From Pseudorasbora parva (Eukaryota > Chordata > Actinopteri > Cypriniformes > Gobionidae), in NCBI RefSeq assembly GCF_024679245.1, contig NC_090174.1:47200974-47264973 (forward strand): DNA of 64,000 nucleotides, given 5' to 3'. Shown one piece after another: positions 10,756 through 24,549 of the stretch (position 1 is its first letter; each line of letters begins with the position of its first letter). The translations under genes and the position numbers were made by a program. A model generated the notes under the pieces. It was not told where the DNA came from. It made no database searches and saw only the letters and a program-made list of their open reading frames with translations.

Positions 10756-13141
10756 TTTAAAAATAGAAATATTAAACATATTTCCTTTTCCTTTACATTT
10801 TCCTTTGACTTAATTAGTCATCCAAGTGTTAAAATATTTAAGGAAAACATTAAATAAGACATTGTACTACTTTAAGTATTATTCCCCATTAAGTATCCTA
10901 ATAGAGCAACCACTGAGCAATTGCTCTGGTATTCTCTGATACAGTAAATGTTCACACTTTATGTTTGTCTTAGGGTGTGCTGTGTATATGCTCTACAAGC
11001 TCAGGATATGTAAAAAAAAAAGTCACTGCTCACCAATGTAATTGAAACAAGCTTATAAACCATACAGAATTCATTTTTTTTTGAAAATGTAAAATGCAGA
11101 AGGTTTTCTGTAATGGGTAGGTTTAGGGGTAGGGTTACTGTAAGGGGATAGAATATACAGCTTGTACAGTATAAAACCCATTACGTTATGGCTATGGATA
11201 CTCCTCACAAAGATAGTAAACCAGACCTGTGTGTGTGTGTGGGGGGGGGGGGGGGGGTATGGTACGGTAAGTTGCAGTACTTTGATTCACTGAAATCTTG
11301 GATTTAGGGTGAAAGAGATAGGAAGAGAAAAGGGCACATTAATTCACAGCTCCCTGTAGGATAGGTTGCTCGCTATCTGGTCTGATGCCATCCGAAAGTT
11401 TCGGAGAAAGAGACGAGAACAGATAGACATGCTCTATTCAGTCCAGCAGGCTCAGAGAAGAGAAGAGCTCTTGAAGTCTAAATTGTGGCCTGCTTTTGAA
11501 TATTTTAATTATATGTGTGTGATAATTAGTTGCTCCTCTGATCATTTTCAATCTAACCAGCATTTTGCATTATAGTAAGAAAGTGAGCTTCTGGACTTGA
11601 GGATTTCTGTGCGTCTCCTGGACACTTTGAAGGGCAGAGGGAGGTATACCCCTCCGAAGGCAGAATAAATAATTAAGCTTGTTATGCTCGTTAAGTGGGT
11701 AATATGCCCCGTAATTGGCACCCATAACAAGATGCATTTGTAAACAGGCTTATTGAGGCAGATAGAATTTCAGCAACAAGGGTAGTGTGTGTGTGTGTGT
11801 ATTCGTGTGAATTTGCATCTGGTTTACAGCACAGCATAATCTGTATTGTTTGTTACACACAAGAAAAGAGAAATTCTGAATGGATTCTCAGCATTTAAAG
11901 CCGCTCACCATAACCAAATAGTAGATTAAAAAGTTAACTGCACCATTTTAGGATTGTCAACAAAAATAGGTGAGACTGGGAATAAAGTGTTTTTACTTTA
12001 GTGAATATTTCTCAGAATTGATTTTGAAAGTCAGTTTCTCTATAGGGACCTACATCAAAGTCTTGGCCACAGAAAAAGCCATTGCACATTTCCAATGTTA
12101 TTGTCTAGGGAAAAAGACAGATCAGTTTTCATAGTGGCAGTCTGCCATTACATACTCTATTCAAGGCTTTTTAATGGCTTATCAACTTAATTTAAACAGT
12201 AAAACAATAATGCAGCACAAAAAATGTAATATACAGAAATATCAAACTTATTTTGGCCAACAAAAACTGTAATACTGTAGTAATTACTTAATTAAATATA
12301 TACAACATTGTAAACACATGACAACTAATAGTACATGCTCTTATAAAAATAAATGGTAAATAATTATTATAAAAATGTGAAATGATGCAATACTAAGGCA
12401 TAATTATGAAACAAAAACATAAATGTATGACAGTTCAAATTGAGATATAATGATGAAATAAGTCAAAATGTTAAAATGAAAATATGAGATAAAAATTCAT
12501 AATTATGAGAAATAATATTAAAAAAAGAAAGATGTAATTGCACTTGTAACAAATTGCTGGGTCTGTCCTATATAGCAGTTAAACGGTTAAAATAGACATC
12601 ACATAATCATCATCACATAATAATTGTTTAATGTACAGATAAGGAAATTGAATAAATTAATGAAAACAGAAACAGTTATTTTTCTGGAAGTTTTGCTGTA
12701 GAACTGTTGCCTTAATGTTTGGTAGTCTTACATCATGCATACTTTGTTTGTTCTGAAATATAAGACAAAATATTATTTAATATGATTGAGTCAGGCTGAC
12801 TACATTAGTTTAAGTTGAAGTCATTTTAAGGGTCATGGCAGGTAGAAAAAAGCTCCTCAAGGGAGCAAATGCACATATTCAGTTTTTTTACAGTGTGGGC
12901 TAGGAAAGAAACAGGCAATGCAACTAGTGAAGTACTACTCTGTGTCAGCTATTATAGGCAGTTTATCCATATGGAGAAGGTGCTGTTACCGCTATCCATA
13001 CTAATATGTGTGAGCTGTCATTTTACTCGAGCTCTGTTGAAATGCACCATGTGGGCAGATTTTCTTGCTGTAAAATGTCTCCAAAATATGCGCTTCCTGT
13101 TAGCATTATCTGATTAAATTGTGATTCCAAATAAAGCATTT

Positions 13142-13288
<147 letters not shown>

Positions 13289-15169
13289 ACCCAATCTCTC
13301 CCAGAGTAAATCAACGTGGTGAGAACAGACCAATATGTCTGCTTATCTCTGTGATTCTCATTAGAGGGAGAGAGCGAGAATAAAGAGAGCAAATTAGAGA
13401 AGGGAAAGGACAGCCGCAAACACACATACACACAGTGCTATTTGCCATAACAAACTCTGATGTGTGAGAGAGATGGTTATATAAGCCTTTTCCCACTTCA
13501 GAGTGAAATCCCTCTGGAGGACAAAAATATCGTTAAGCGACATGCATTTGTGTGGAGGTGTTCCAAACAGCATTACAGTACTACCTTACAACATTTACTA
13601 CTTCACAGTGACCAACATGAGCAGTATACAGCCAGAGGACACAGAATACCATATCCCACAGTGCAATGCAATCGACCTTAAGTTTCAGTGTGGTTTTATT
13701 TCGATCCTCATACACAATTCCACAATATTTGTACATAATATAATTTTTTTGTACATATGTACCAAAAAAGGTGTAGTTTTGTTTATTTTACCTACTGTCA
13801 CTAACATTAAAAAATGTAACATAAAGCAACAATTTCTGAAGACCTCTATACAAAACTGAAAATGACACCTTTTATAAACGAATAGTTGTTTCATAAATTG
13901 AATATAAAAATGAATAAAATTGAGTTGTATATTTGTGTCATGGTGGCTGTGGGAGGGCAAACAAATACAAAGATAGAAAATCCTAAATAAAGGTTTAATG
14001 GTACTTCTAGCAAATAGATGATTATGAAGCAACACACACTAACCAAGAAAATGAACGTACAAGAAGTGACTGAAAAGGCAGATCTTAAATAGTGAACACA
14101 AATGAGGATGATGACTACACACAGTTGACACATATGAACTAATAATGATGAAAACCAAGGAGACAGATGATTGGCGGATGGGAGAAATGAAAACGAACTG
14201 AATCTGAACAGAAATGACTGTGACAATTTGTCTATCACCTTTTTTTTATTTGCAAAAGGAAATACATATTCATAATTCCTTGTCCCATTTAATTCACAAT
14301 TTTACCTATTTGACAGACATACATCTATTCTTTATTTTGGTCCTTGCCCTTATTTTTAAAATAATGTGTGTCAATTTTGGAATAAACCAAATGACCAAAT
14401 TTTAGAGTATATAATTTGATTGGTTTGTAATAGTTGTTGATTTACAATCCCTATAGCACTCATATTGACTCATTAATTGATCGGAATGCAAAATGTTAAA
14501 ACACAAATTTGAATTAAAATAATTAGGTGGCAGTGTATGGTCCAGTATTAAATGAGTAAGCTAATGTTGCATTCAGAGCATAGTTTGATCTTTACAAACC
14601 GTATGCTATAAAAGATCTGTGGAACAGACGTCTCTAAAGAAAGAATAATAATAAAGAACAATGGCGTATTTGACAGCAATGACGGCGGCGATTCTTTCAT
14701 GATGTTAGTGGCCTGGAGGTGTATTTGCGCTAAAGATCAGTTTTAATTAAACTGTAACAATGTATGTTTGTGCGGCACATGATTTAAATGTAAAACCAAG
14801 TTGCCTTGCACGGCTCAAGGTGATTTGCAAGCATTTGAATAGAACAAGACAAATGAAAGAGAAATTGGATGAACAATGAAAAGAAATACCAGATTTTTTG
14901 CATATCTGATGTCATTTGGAATAAATCTGCATATATAAGATAATTTGCATATATTTAAGATGCTGTGAACATAATGATCACACAGAGGAATATACTGCCC
15001 GAGACAGTGAAACTCGTCTTTCTTCAGCGCACCATTCCTCATCATCTGCCGTTAAGCTGTGAATGCATTGGCAATGCTAATGGAACATTTTTTGTTATTC
15101 CAATAAAGCACATTAAAACTGAAAGACATTGAGAGAAATGGACTGTGTATGTATCCTTTTGTCCTGCAG

Positions 15170-15324
15170 GTATCGCCGTGGACAAACACGGGTTCATTTA
15201 CTTTGTTGACGGATCAACGATCCGTAAGATGATGACAAAGGAGTGATAACAACAGTCATTGGGTCAAATGGACTCACTTCCTCCCAGCCAATCAGCTGTG
15301 ACTCTCGGATTGGACATCAGCCAG
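15170..15324 (+). CDS. tenm1: tenm1 exon e4: NHL propeller, with paired 1-nt indels
   Basis: The acceptor is GTCCTGCAG and the donor is GCCAG/GTGAAC. The 155-nt length is exactly what the phases of e3 and e5 require. The start reads IAVDKHGFIYFVDGSTIRK, a clear NHL blade. The frame then breaks: a base is missing near 15231, so TGA follows at 15244-15246. A base is extra near 15310, which restores the frame for ATCAGCCAG and the junction to e5. Between the two sites the +1 frame reads DDKGVITTVIGSNGL and SQPISCDSR, the expected teneurin residues. As written the exon is disrupted; a sequencing or assembly error is possible. Confidence 0.85.
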
Positions 15325-15671
15325 GTGAACAAAACATACACACTTACGCATTTACATATGGTGGCTCAAAAAAGTATTTAGAATAAATCACTCATAATGT
15401 ATGAATGTCACTGCATTAGAAACAAAATATCAAGCCAAGTGGTTTCTGCAAACAAATGATGGTTGACCTTTTCTCAGAGCTAACTTCATTTCTCTTAGAT
15501 ATTTTTGCAATTACTTTTAATCACCACTAGAGAAACTGACTTTCAATCACCCAAGGTGATTTTATAGTAAATGTATGAAGCAAAATAGCAGATTTCAAAT
15601 TTATACTTCTCCAGGGAGACATCATTTTGTTTCCTTTTTTTTCCTTCTTGACTATACATGTTTGGGAGTAG

Positions 15672-15676
<5 letters not shown>

Positions 15677-15747
<71 letters not shown>

Positions 15748-15749
15748 AT
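15677..15749. repeat. (TA)n microsatellite, interrupted
   Basis: Two TA tracts separated by a short TTTT interruption. Confidence 0.9.
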
Positions 15750-16944
15750 ATAAATAATAATAGTATTTTAAGTTATTTCATGAAATTCCAGGTATCATTG
15801 CCTTTTTATTGAGTAAAACTCACTGGTCACACTGTTTATTTTGATTCACTTTGAACCATCTTAAAAGAGTCATTTGTTGATTATAGTTATATAATAGTAT
15901 ATTGTTGATTCACTAAAAAGAACTATTATTTGTTTGTGAATCGGGCTACACGGTGTTGTATGTCTGTCTACATGAAACACACAAGGACAACTCGATAGAA
16001 ATATGCTTTCTGCTGTTATTTATTTTGCAGAGGGTTTTTTTTGCATCACATTCAAAACAGACTCCGCATTCTTGTTCACGAGTCAAGCAAGGCTTGATTT
16101 GTTTCGTCAAGGCAAGATTCGACACTGCTACACAAAAGTGGCATGTAAACACGGATGCAGGAAAGATATTTATTTTAAAAAGTAACATCAAATTATGCAT
16201 TTGAGTGCATTAGTTCTGCAGAACACAATCCATACAGATATATTTAAGGTCACTTTACAAAAACAACATGAACTGAAAAAGTAAAACTTGTTGAATTTGA
16301 TTTAAGAATCAAATATTGGTTCATTGGAAAATCAGTACATTTTACACACACACACACAAATGCACACATTTTTGTGCATATATAGTTTTTAGATATGACC
16401 TACTACCGCTGTCAGTTTAATAACCACTGTTACCTTCTAATAGGCAATCATACACACGCTCTTTTAACTTTCTGTTTGTGTGCAGACATCAGAAAAATGA
16501 TCTGTCAGTATGCCTTCTCACATGTTCACATAAATGAAGTAAATAACAGCACACAGAAGCTGAAGAACTAAAAGATGAAGGGAACCCATCACACACACAC
16601 CCCGCACAGCAAGAGTCTGGACCATCCCTCTCTCTCTCTCTCTATCCTCTGTCTCTCTTTCAACCTTTTTCTTCAGCTCCACAGGATTCACGCAAACACA
16701 CTTTTCGCTGTTCACCTCAAGAGTGAGAAAGTGCTGATACTGAAGGTCTCTCTGGTGCTACAGAGTTACATTATACAGCTTGCAGCAACATTCTTACTTT
16801 TCTTTTATCTGTCCTCCTCTCTCTCCTTTGAGGTTTCATCCTTTTTCTATCCATTTCGAACACTAAAATCATAAAGCTTTTCTCAAACATAAGGCAATTC
16901 CACATCTTTCTCTTAAAGTGCTCTTAAAAATCTATTTTACACTC

Positions 16945-17081
<137 letters not shown>

Positions 17082-17304
17082 GTGCAGTTTAACTCAGTGT
17101 GTCCTCATTAAATCTGCAGGACCGCTCTCCCTTCAAAGTCAGACACAATTCTTCCCGCTCCTGAATAGCATCAAATTTTGGCAGACTGTCCCTTAAATTC
17201 GCTTTCATTCTCTCTCGCTCCCAACTACACACACACACGCGCTGCACTTCTTCACAGTTCATCCGGTGGTGTGTGTTGTGTGTGAATAAGAATCAGACAG
17301 TGAG

Positions 17305-17308
<4 letters not shown>

Positions 17309-17352
<44 letters not shown>
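17309..17352. repeat. (GA)n microsatellite
   Basis: About 22 GA units, 230 bp after the (CT)n array and of opposite strand sense, so the two tracts could pair in a transcript. Confidence 0.9.
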
Positions 17353-17357
<5 letters not shown>

Positions 17358-17983
17358 AAATGAGGTGCCGCAGGCCACTGGGTAAAAGAAGCACTGAAAT
17401 CTGCATAATTCCCAGCATGCCTGGGATATGACACACTTCACACTCAATACTGTCCGGCTGTTGGGCAGCTGTGGACACACACACACAACCAAGATGTTTT
17501 TTTTTCTTTACCTTGCTGCACATTAGGGCTAGGGTGGTATGACTAAAATATTGTCATGGTAATGGTATATATCATAATATAGTTATTTTTACAGGAAATT
17601 TAACAGGGAATGGTTTATATCAGAGGTGTAGGTAGCTCAAGGGGTATTTTTTTCTTCAACTTCCAACCAGTGCTACTGCTGCCTGGCCCTGCATTATTAT
17701 GAGTAGACAGCGGTTGACTTGGTTGACTGTGATTTTTATCCTCATAAAGTTTCCACATATTCTTACTCTGGTATATATATTAACTAACCATATATTAATA
17801 CCTATTTTTTAATAACCCAGTGAATTTAATACTTTACAAATGAAAGATACTTTATCTCATTGGATTATTTGCTCTTTTTTTGCAGTTTAAAGTTTTGCCA
17901 TACATCTACTCTGGGTCCATTGGAATGGACATGACGAGTTTTGGTTTAAACCACTGATTATATAGACCAATGGTTTTTACACA

Positions 17984-17984
<1 letters not shown>

Positions 17985-18071
<87 letters not shown>
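17985..18071. repeat. (TA)n microsatellite
   Basis: More than 40 TA units in the same intron as the (CT)n and (GA)n arrays. Confidence 0.95.
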
Positions 18072-18074
<3 letters not shown>

Positions 18075-19253
18075 GGGTGCTACGATATACTAATATTAAA
18101 ATAATATTATTGTTATTATATTATTATTAGGACCCACATATATTCCCCCATTGCATTATTATAAATAATATTCAACATGATAGATAATTGCACTTTCACT
18201 TTGAGGAGATCCGGCAGCAGTTTCAGATGATCAGTGTAATCAATCACTCAGTTCTAATGGCAAAATAGCCTGTCAAAATGACTAGTCCCAAAATTTAAAT
18301 CAGTTTATTCAAACATTTTATTTCTGCATTTACTCACTTTCATGTTCTTTTCACGCGTCACACAAGCATTGAACGTCTGTGTTTAGTATGCATGTTGCTG
18401 TAAATCTGTTCAGAATATAAAGCCATAATGTGTCTTAAGACTTGGATTTGGATTAGACCACTTGATTAATTATTTTTGGTTGGATCCTTTAAACTTTAAT
18501 GGAAGGATATAAATCGTCCAGGTTTTATTAAAAATGTCTTAATTTGTGTTTGGAAGTTAAACAAAAATCTTATAGGTTTGAAAAGACATAAGGGGGAGTA
18601 CATGATGACAGAATTTAATTTTGGGGGGGAATTATACCTTATAAATACATTAAGCTAAGCCTTGGATAAAACTAATATAAAAAAATATTATAATACTTAG
18701 TATCACTGAAATTCAAAACCAAAGACTAAAAAGCAGCAAAACTAATGTTGTTAAATGGATCAGTGGATGCAGAGCACATCTTTTGGCTATCATAGTTTTT
18801 GTTGGTAAAAGAGGTTTTTCCACCTCCAGTGGTGAAAAGTGGTTTTGGCGTTTCCACCTCCAGATGACCGTCTGGCGACAGTTTGCAGAGAATAGTTTTC
18901 TGCTCGCTTTCAGATTTTGATAATCCAAACCATGTCCACACTATAACAGTCACAGTAGGATATCAAGCTATTCCTCGTCTTCACTTGTTTGAGGCTTATC
19001 ACACACTGTGTTTTACATTCTCCCATGATTCATCTCTTCCCTGTGTGTATAATGTAAAACAGTTCTGCCCACGGATATTGCATGTAAATCAGTGTGATAA
19101 CAGTCAAAATTATATTGTCTATCATTCCTGTCAGCTGCTGAGAATATATCTGATTGGCCATAAGCAGATGAGTGTGGCTGTGAAATCTATTATGATGAAA
19201 ATCACACTTTTCAGCTTCAAAGCAGTTAATAATATACATTTGTGTATCCACAG

Positions 19254-19620
19254 GTGCGTTTAGAGTGGCCCACAGACCTGGCAGTGAGTCCGCTGGATAA
19301 CTCTCTCTACGTTCTCGATAATAACCTTGTGCTCCAGGTGAGCGAGTCCCAGCAGGTGCGAGTGGTTGCCGGACGACCCATCCATTGCCCCATGGCCAGT
19401 ATTGAACCGGTGCTTTTGGGGAAAACAGCGGTGCGGTCTGTGCTGGAGGGAGCGAAAGCTATCGCCGTCAGCCACCAAGGGGCTCTGTACATCGCTGAAA
19501 CCGACGACCGGAAGCATAGCCGTGTACAAGAAGTGTCCACAAATGGAGAAATGGTTGTAATCGCAGGGGCAACCAGTGAATGTGATTGTAAGATTGACCC
19601 CAACTGCGAGTGTTTCTCAG
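19254..19620 (+). CDS. tenm1: tenm1 exon e5: NHL propeller
   Basis: The acceptor is GTATCCACAG and the donor is TTCTCAG/GTAAGA. The exon starts in phase 0 and leaves one base of a Gly codon. The translation begins [20 protein letters not shown], then [30 protein letters not shown] and the cysteine-rich [14 protein letters not shown]. The repeated NSLYVLD and GALYIAE patterns mark NHL blades. The 367-nt length fits the family. Confidence 0.95.
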
Positions 19621-20090
19621 GTAAGACAAACGTACATGGCAGTGCTATTAACTTTAACCCTCAGAGAGGTTGTCATACTAATGATGTATTATTTGATGTA
19701 TTATGTTTAAGTTTTTAATGCATATTTTGTCTTGAGTGAATTTTGAAAAATTGCAACAATGGGGTTTTAAAGTAGCAAAATGTCACCACTGTTATAAGAC
19801 ATTGTACAAATTTACCAGTAAGCTAGGAGGCTGAAATCTGAATATGTTAATTTCAGAGCATTCCTTTATATATACATACCTCTAAAATTACAAAAGGCAT
19901 GCAGTGCAGTAGCATTGACTTCTATAAAAGCATTTCCAGTAAGCTAGATGCCTGAAACTTGAGTATGTTCATCTGAGAGCCCTCTTACACTCGCTAATGT
20001 TTTATTTGCCGACGTTGAAAATCATTAGGAATTGTTGATATGATTTACTCAATTGGCTCTAAATGTAATGTTTTTGTATTATAATATTGG

Positions 20091-20938
20091 TAACGCTTTA
20101 CAATAACACTAGTTTACTACATTAGTTAGCATGAACAATACTTCTACTTACAATACTTCTACTGCTTTTGTTAAAGGGGTGGTTCCGTGTTTTTTTTCTA
20201 GGCTTGGCTGTGTTTATGGGGCGTAGTATAACATGTCTTAATACTTCTTTCCTTTTTAAACGCCATATTTTTCTTATATTTGACCTTTATTCCACACCGC
20301 TGTCTCCAACTGTCCTTTGAACGGCTCGTTTGCTTTCTGCTTCTATGAAGCCCATCCCTCTGAAAAACGCAATGGTCTTAGATTGGTTAGAAGGCCAAAT
20401 GTATTTCCTGTATTTTTATTGGCTGAAATGCCAAGCACAAATGTTGTCTGGAAATGCCACGCCCCTTACCATTACCAGAAGTCACATCTGGGGCAGTGTT
20501 TATGTTAATAGCAAGGGTTTATGATGTCACCAACCCGCGAAGAAGCTCATTGTAGAACAAACCGGCTTTTTTTGTAGGCAATTAACTGCCATAACTTTAA
20601 AAGACAATATCTTCGTTTGCATTAAACTTTCAGCGCTGTAACTTTGCAGATACTGTTTATGCTCAAGCAGCAACATTACACACTAACTAAAGTTAAAAAA
20701 GTGAAATCGCATGCAACCACCCCTTTAATGTTAGTTTAACATTTATTAATACATTATTCAAACCAAATGTAGTCTATGTTAGCATTACTTAGTGCACTGT
20801 GAGCTAGCATGAACAAACAATTAACAGCTTGGTTTTTATTAACTTACATTAATAAAGATTAATAAATACTGTAAAAAATGTATTGCTCATCTTAGTTAAT
20901 TTAACAAACGAGACCATATTGTTAAGTGTTACCATGAT
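20091..20938. mobile_element. MITE, GGTAAC(G/A)CTTTACAATAA family, interrupted copy
   Basis: The left end is GGTAACGCTTTACAATAAC and the right end ATATTGTTAAGTGTTACC, an imperfect inverted pair. The interior contains ACATTAGTTAGCATGAACAA-type sequence (shown here in part). Other copies or parts lie at about 21255-21550, 29430-29730 and 52525-52795. Confidence 0.6.
20171..20728. mobile_element. TTAA-flanked MITE (AGGGGTGGTT TIR)
   Basis: The left end is TTAAAGGGGTGGTT (20171-20184) and the right end is its exact complement, AACCACCCCTTTAA (20715-20728). The 558-bp interior carries no transposase. It has inserted at a TTAA site inside another MITE. Confidence 0.75.
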
Positions 20939-21254
20939 ATTGTTATATTATTTATTGCCCTATTTATATAAAGCTATGAAGGTGAAATGACAATGTTTAG
21001 TGTAGGTGTATTCCAAGTCAAATTTCTCTCTTGGGAAAATATATACTACTGTTAAAATGTTGTGGTGCGTATAATAGTAAATATATTTATTCAGCAAGGA
21101 TGCATTAAAATAATCAAAAATGTCACTAAAGACCTTTATAATGTTTCATATAAATGCTGTTCTTTTTAACTTTCTATTAATCAAAGAATCATGAAAAGCA
21201 AAGTATCATGGTTTCCAAAAAACATATTAAGCAGCACTGACGTTTAATATTTCA

Positions 21255-21550
21255 GTAACACTTTACAATAAGGTGCATTAGTTAACATGAACTACTGGTA
21301 ATAATTAACTGCACTTATAAAGCATTTATGTATCTTTGTTAATGTTATTTTCAACATTTACTAATACATTATTAAAATCTTGTCAATATTAGTTAATTAA
21401 CTTTGAACTAACATGAACAAATCTACGAACAGCTGGATTTTCATTACCTAATGTTAACAAAGATGAACAAATACAGTAACAAACGTATTAGTCATGGTTA
21501 GTTCGTGTTAGTTAATACAGTTAATACAACTAATGAAACCTTATTGTAAA
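21255..21550. mobile_element. MITE, GTAACACTTTACAATAAGG family
   Basis: The left end is GTAACACTTTACAATAAGGT and the right end is CCTTATTGTAAAGTA, about 300 bp apart. It is AT-rich and non-coding. Confidence 0.6.
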
Positions 21551-22332
21551 GTATATTCCAATATTTCTTGAGCACCCAATCAGCATATTGGGTATAGAAT
21601 GATTTCTAATCGTAGAAGGATCGTGTGACACTGAAGACTGGAGTAATGATGCTAAAAATTCAGCTTCTTTCCATCACGGGAATAAAATACATTTAATATA
21701 TCTTAAAATGTACAAGTTCCGTAGTTATTTTAAATTGTAATCATATTTCTCAATACTGTTTAAACAGCATCTAATACATGCAGCCAGAATGAGCTTCTGT
21801 CAAAAGAATATTCAAAAATCTTGCTCACCCCAAACTTCTGAAGGATATTTATTTATTTTTATTTAATTCATGTAATACTTCTGAAGTATATTTCCTTCTT
21901 TTTATTTATATAATTTAATTCTTCTTAAGTATATATTTCTTTCTTTTTATTTAATTCATTTAATTTTGAAGAAAAAACAAAGCATATTTCATACCATTAC
22001 ATAATGCAGGTGTTTTTTTCTCTCTCTCCTTTTTTATTTATTTATTTTTTTACTGTCAGCAGTGTCTCAGTAGGCTGCTATGTAGTTTGACTTTGGCATG
22101 TTGAGAAATTCAATTTATAAATATTTCCCTGCCAAACTTGTTGGTATGACACATTTAATAGTCCTGGATGCTGTTAAATTCTTATTATTTAACTGATGTA
22201 AAAGAGTGTATTTTTACTGCAGTGGGTCTCTGAGGGTTAATCATTAAGACCAACACTGAATGTCTAATGAACTAAACTTCCTCTTTTTTTTACCCCTTCT
22301 CTCTCTCATTCTCTTTCTGAATTTGTCCCTAG

Positions 22333-22843
22333 GTGACGGAAGTTATGCTCGCGACGGCAAGCTGAAGTCTCCCTCGTCTCTGGCAGTTTCTCCTAATGGC
22401 TCCCTCTACATTGCTGATCTCGGGAACGTGCGCATACGTCGGCTCTCCGCTAACCATCCACAGCTCACTCCAGAGGGGCTGTACGAGCTCACCTCGGTGG
22501 CAGATCAAGAGCTCTACCTGTTCAGTCCAAATGGTACTCACCTGTTCACCCGCAGCCTGGTAACCGGGGACTACTTACTCAACTTCACATATACCCCTGA
22601 GGGCCACCTGAGCAGCATAGCAAGCAGGGAAGGCACGATAGCGCAGTTGCGGCGGGATGCTAATGGGGTGCCCCTGTGGCTCGTAGCCCCGGGCGGGCAG
22701 GTTTACTGGCTGACCATCAGCAACGCCGGAATGCTGAAGCGCATCTCGGCTCTCGCGCACGACCTCGCACAGCTCAGTTACTACGGCAACACAGGGCTGC
22801 TTGCTACCATCAGCAATGAGAACGGCTGGACTACTGTCTACGA
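22333..22843 (+). CDS. tenm1: tenm1 exon e6: last NHL blades and start of the YD shell
   Basis: The acceptor is GTCCCTAG and the donor is TACGA/GTAAGT. The 511-nt exon enters with two bases and leaves two. It opens DGSYARDGKLKSPSSLAV with GSLYIADLGNVRIRRL, the final NHL blade. It then runs into the shell with LTSVADQELYLFSPNGTHL, SLVTGDYLLNFTYTPEGHL, GVPLWLVAPGGQVYWLT and NTGLLATISNENGWTTVYE. The propeller-to-shell transition in one exon is normal for teneurins. Confidence 0.95.
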
Positions 22844-24130
22844 GTAAGTGATGCCCTTCTTTTCCCCTCCTTTTGTCTCTCTCTCGCTCATCAGGAGAGT
22901 GCGATGCTTTGCTTGATTTATAGGGCCGCGTGAAAGCGCAATCTGTCTTCGTTTTCGTGTGTCATATCCTGTCGTTGCTTCCCTTAGAGTCTATTTCGGC
23001 TGCTGTCATGCCACACGGCCTCACTTGCACACTCTGATAGTCTAAGGCAATTTTATCAGCAGGAATAGTGGCAAGTTTCTACTGTATATAAAACAATTTT
23101 CTCTCCCAGCATAGATTAATCTTTACCTGGGCCTAATTTAATCACGCTTTATTAGAATTTATCAGAAGGAAAATAATCTAATAGAGTCTGATCGACAGTG
23201 TTACCTGAGATCGTTTGAAAGAGTGCAGTAGTTCGATTTCTCAAGCTGCGTGTTTTTCTGCTGCAATGAAAATCACTCAGCCTTAATCTATCCAATAAAG
23301 AAAAGAACTCTGTATCCTCTTCTGATTTCACTATGAAAGAGTCTGGGTACCTGTGAGTGAGTGTGTGTGTGTGCGTGCGTGTGCGTGTGCGCGCGTGCAT
23401 GTGTGTAAACTGTTTGCATGGGCATTTTCAGGGATTTGTGAGACTGAGCTGCAAGTTCTAATTTAGTGTGAAAATGTCAGGGGCTTCTTTTCCTCTCTCT
23501 CTTTCTCTCCTTTTTGTTTGATCAACTCGGTGACCTTTCACACACTGTGTTTACACACACATGCACACACATACACATTCTCATGCAGCTCATGGTGTAG
23601 CGTTGAGGCGGATCACATGCTTGTTTCCCCATGTTAGGTCTGTTGTGAGACACTGCCCCCTGCTGGGACTTACTAAACCATATTCATGTCTCATTATTCA
23701 AGCTAGAAGGCCAAAATCATACTGAAATATCACATAAAAAATCAAAATAAAATGTCCTGTAAGGCATAATAATAACCAAAAGCACAGCTGTAAACAATAG
23801 TAACAGAGAGTAGCCTTTTTTGAGTAGTAAAATTTTATACTTGCTTTTCATTAACATGAATTAAGTATCATAAACTACCAATAAGCAACCATTTTAATAG
23901 GATTTTTTTAATCCTATACATTTTTATGTATTTAAATATTTAATATTACAAATACTGTCCATTGTCGTTCCATTAACTCATGTTTATGAATTTTATGTTA
24001 TTTTGAAAGAATTGTAAATGAAAATATCAGAAAGCAATATTTTTTTGGGTGGTAACACTTTATGGTTATACTTTATGTTGAAGGTGTCTTTGTTACACTG
24101 TAATTATACATTTAATTAGAGAGTAATATT

Positions 24131-24549
24131 AAAGCTACACTGTGTAACTATTTTAGTTTATTCTTAGCTAAAAACACTTAGTTCTTCCAAAAATATATGT
24201 GCTCATGAATGTATATTTACTTCTTTCACTTAATAAAGTATTCTCGTAAGTTTATAATATGCCATTGAAAATACATACGGGTGAGGGGTTCGAATGCTGG
24301 TCGCCATGTTGCCCCTGTACATTAGCCAAAGAGGGACATACCCGTAAATTCAAGCTTCGCCTTTCGCATTTTAACACTCGATGGCACCGTGTCGAATGTG
24401 AAAAGGGGGATTGCCATGTTAATCTTGGACTAAATCGGCCACCGTAGAAGTTCAAATGAAATCGGAATTGAGAGGACCTGAAACTTCACTGGATGGTCAT
24501 ATACCTTTTCACCGCTAGATGGGGAAAAAATATCACAGTGTAGCTTTCA
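24131..24549. mobile_element. MITE with AAAGCTACACTGTG TIRs
   Basis: The left end AAAGCTACACTGTGTAACT is mirrored by CACAGTGTAGCTTT on the right, 420 bp apart. The interior ORFs on both strands are short and mutually overlapping, and there is no transposase. Target-site flanks are not clear. Confidence 0.6.

Larger units (their letters stand above)
19621..22332. other. tenm1 intron with several MITEs
   Basis: It holds a GGTAACACTTTACAATAA-family element (about 20091-20938) split by a TTAA element (20171-20728), and a second, intact copy of that family (about 21255-21550). The remainder is AT-rich, with no exon visible. Confidence 0.6.

Noticed and set aside
11366..11575. Basic open frame containing RKFRRKRREQIDMLYS
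   Set aside because: It looks helical, but it lacks convincing splice signals or a known family and lies mid-intron; probably chance or repeat.
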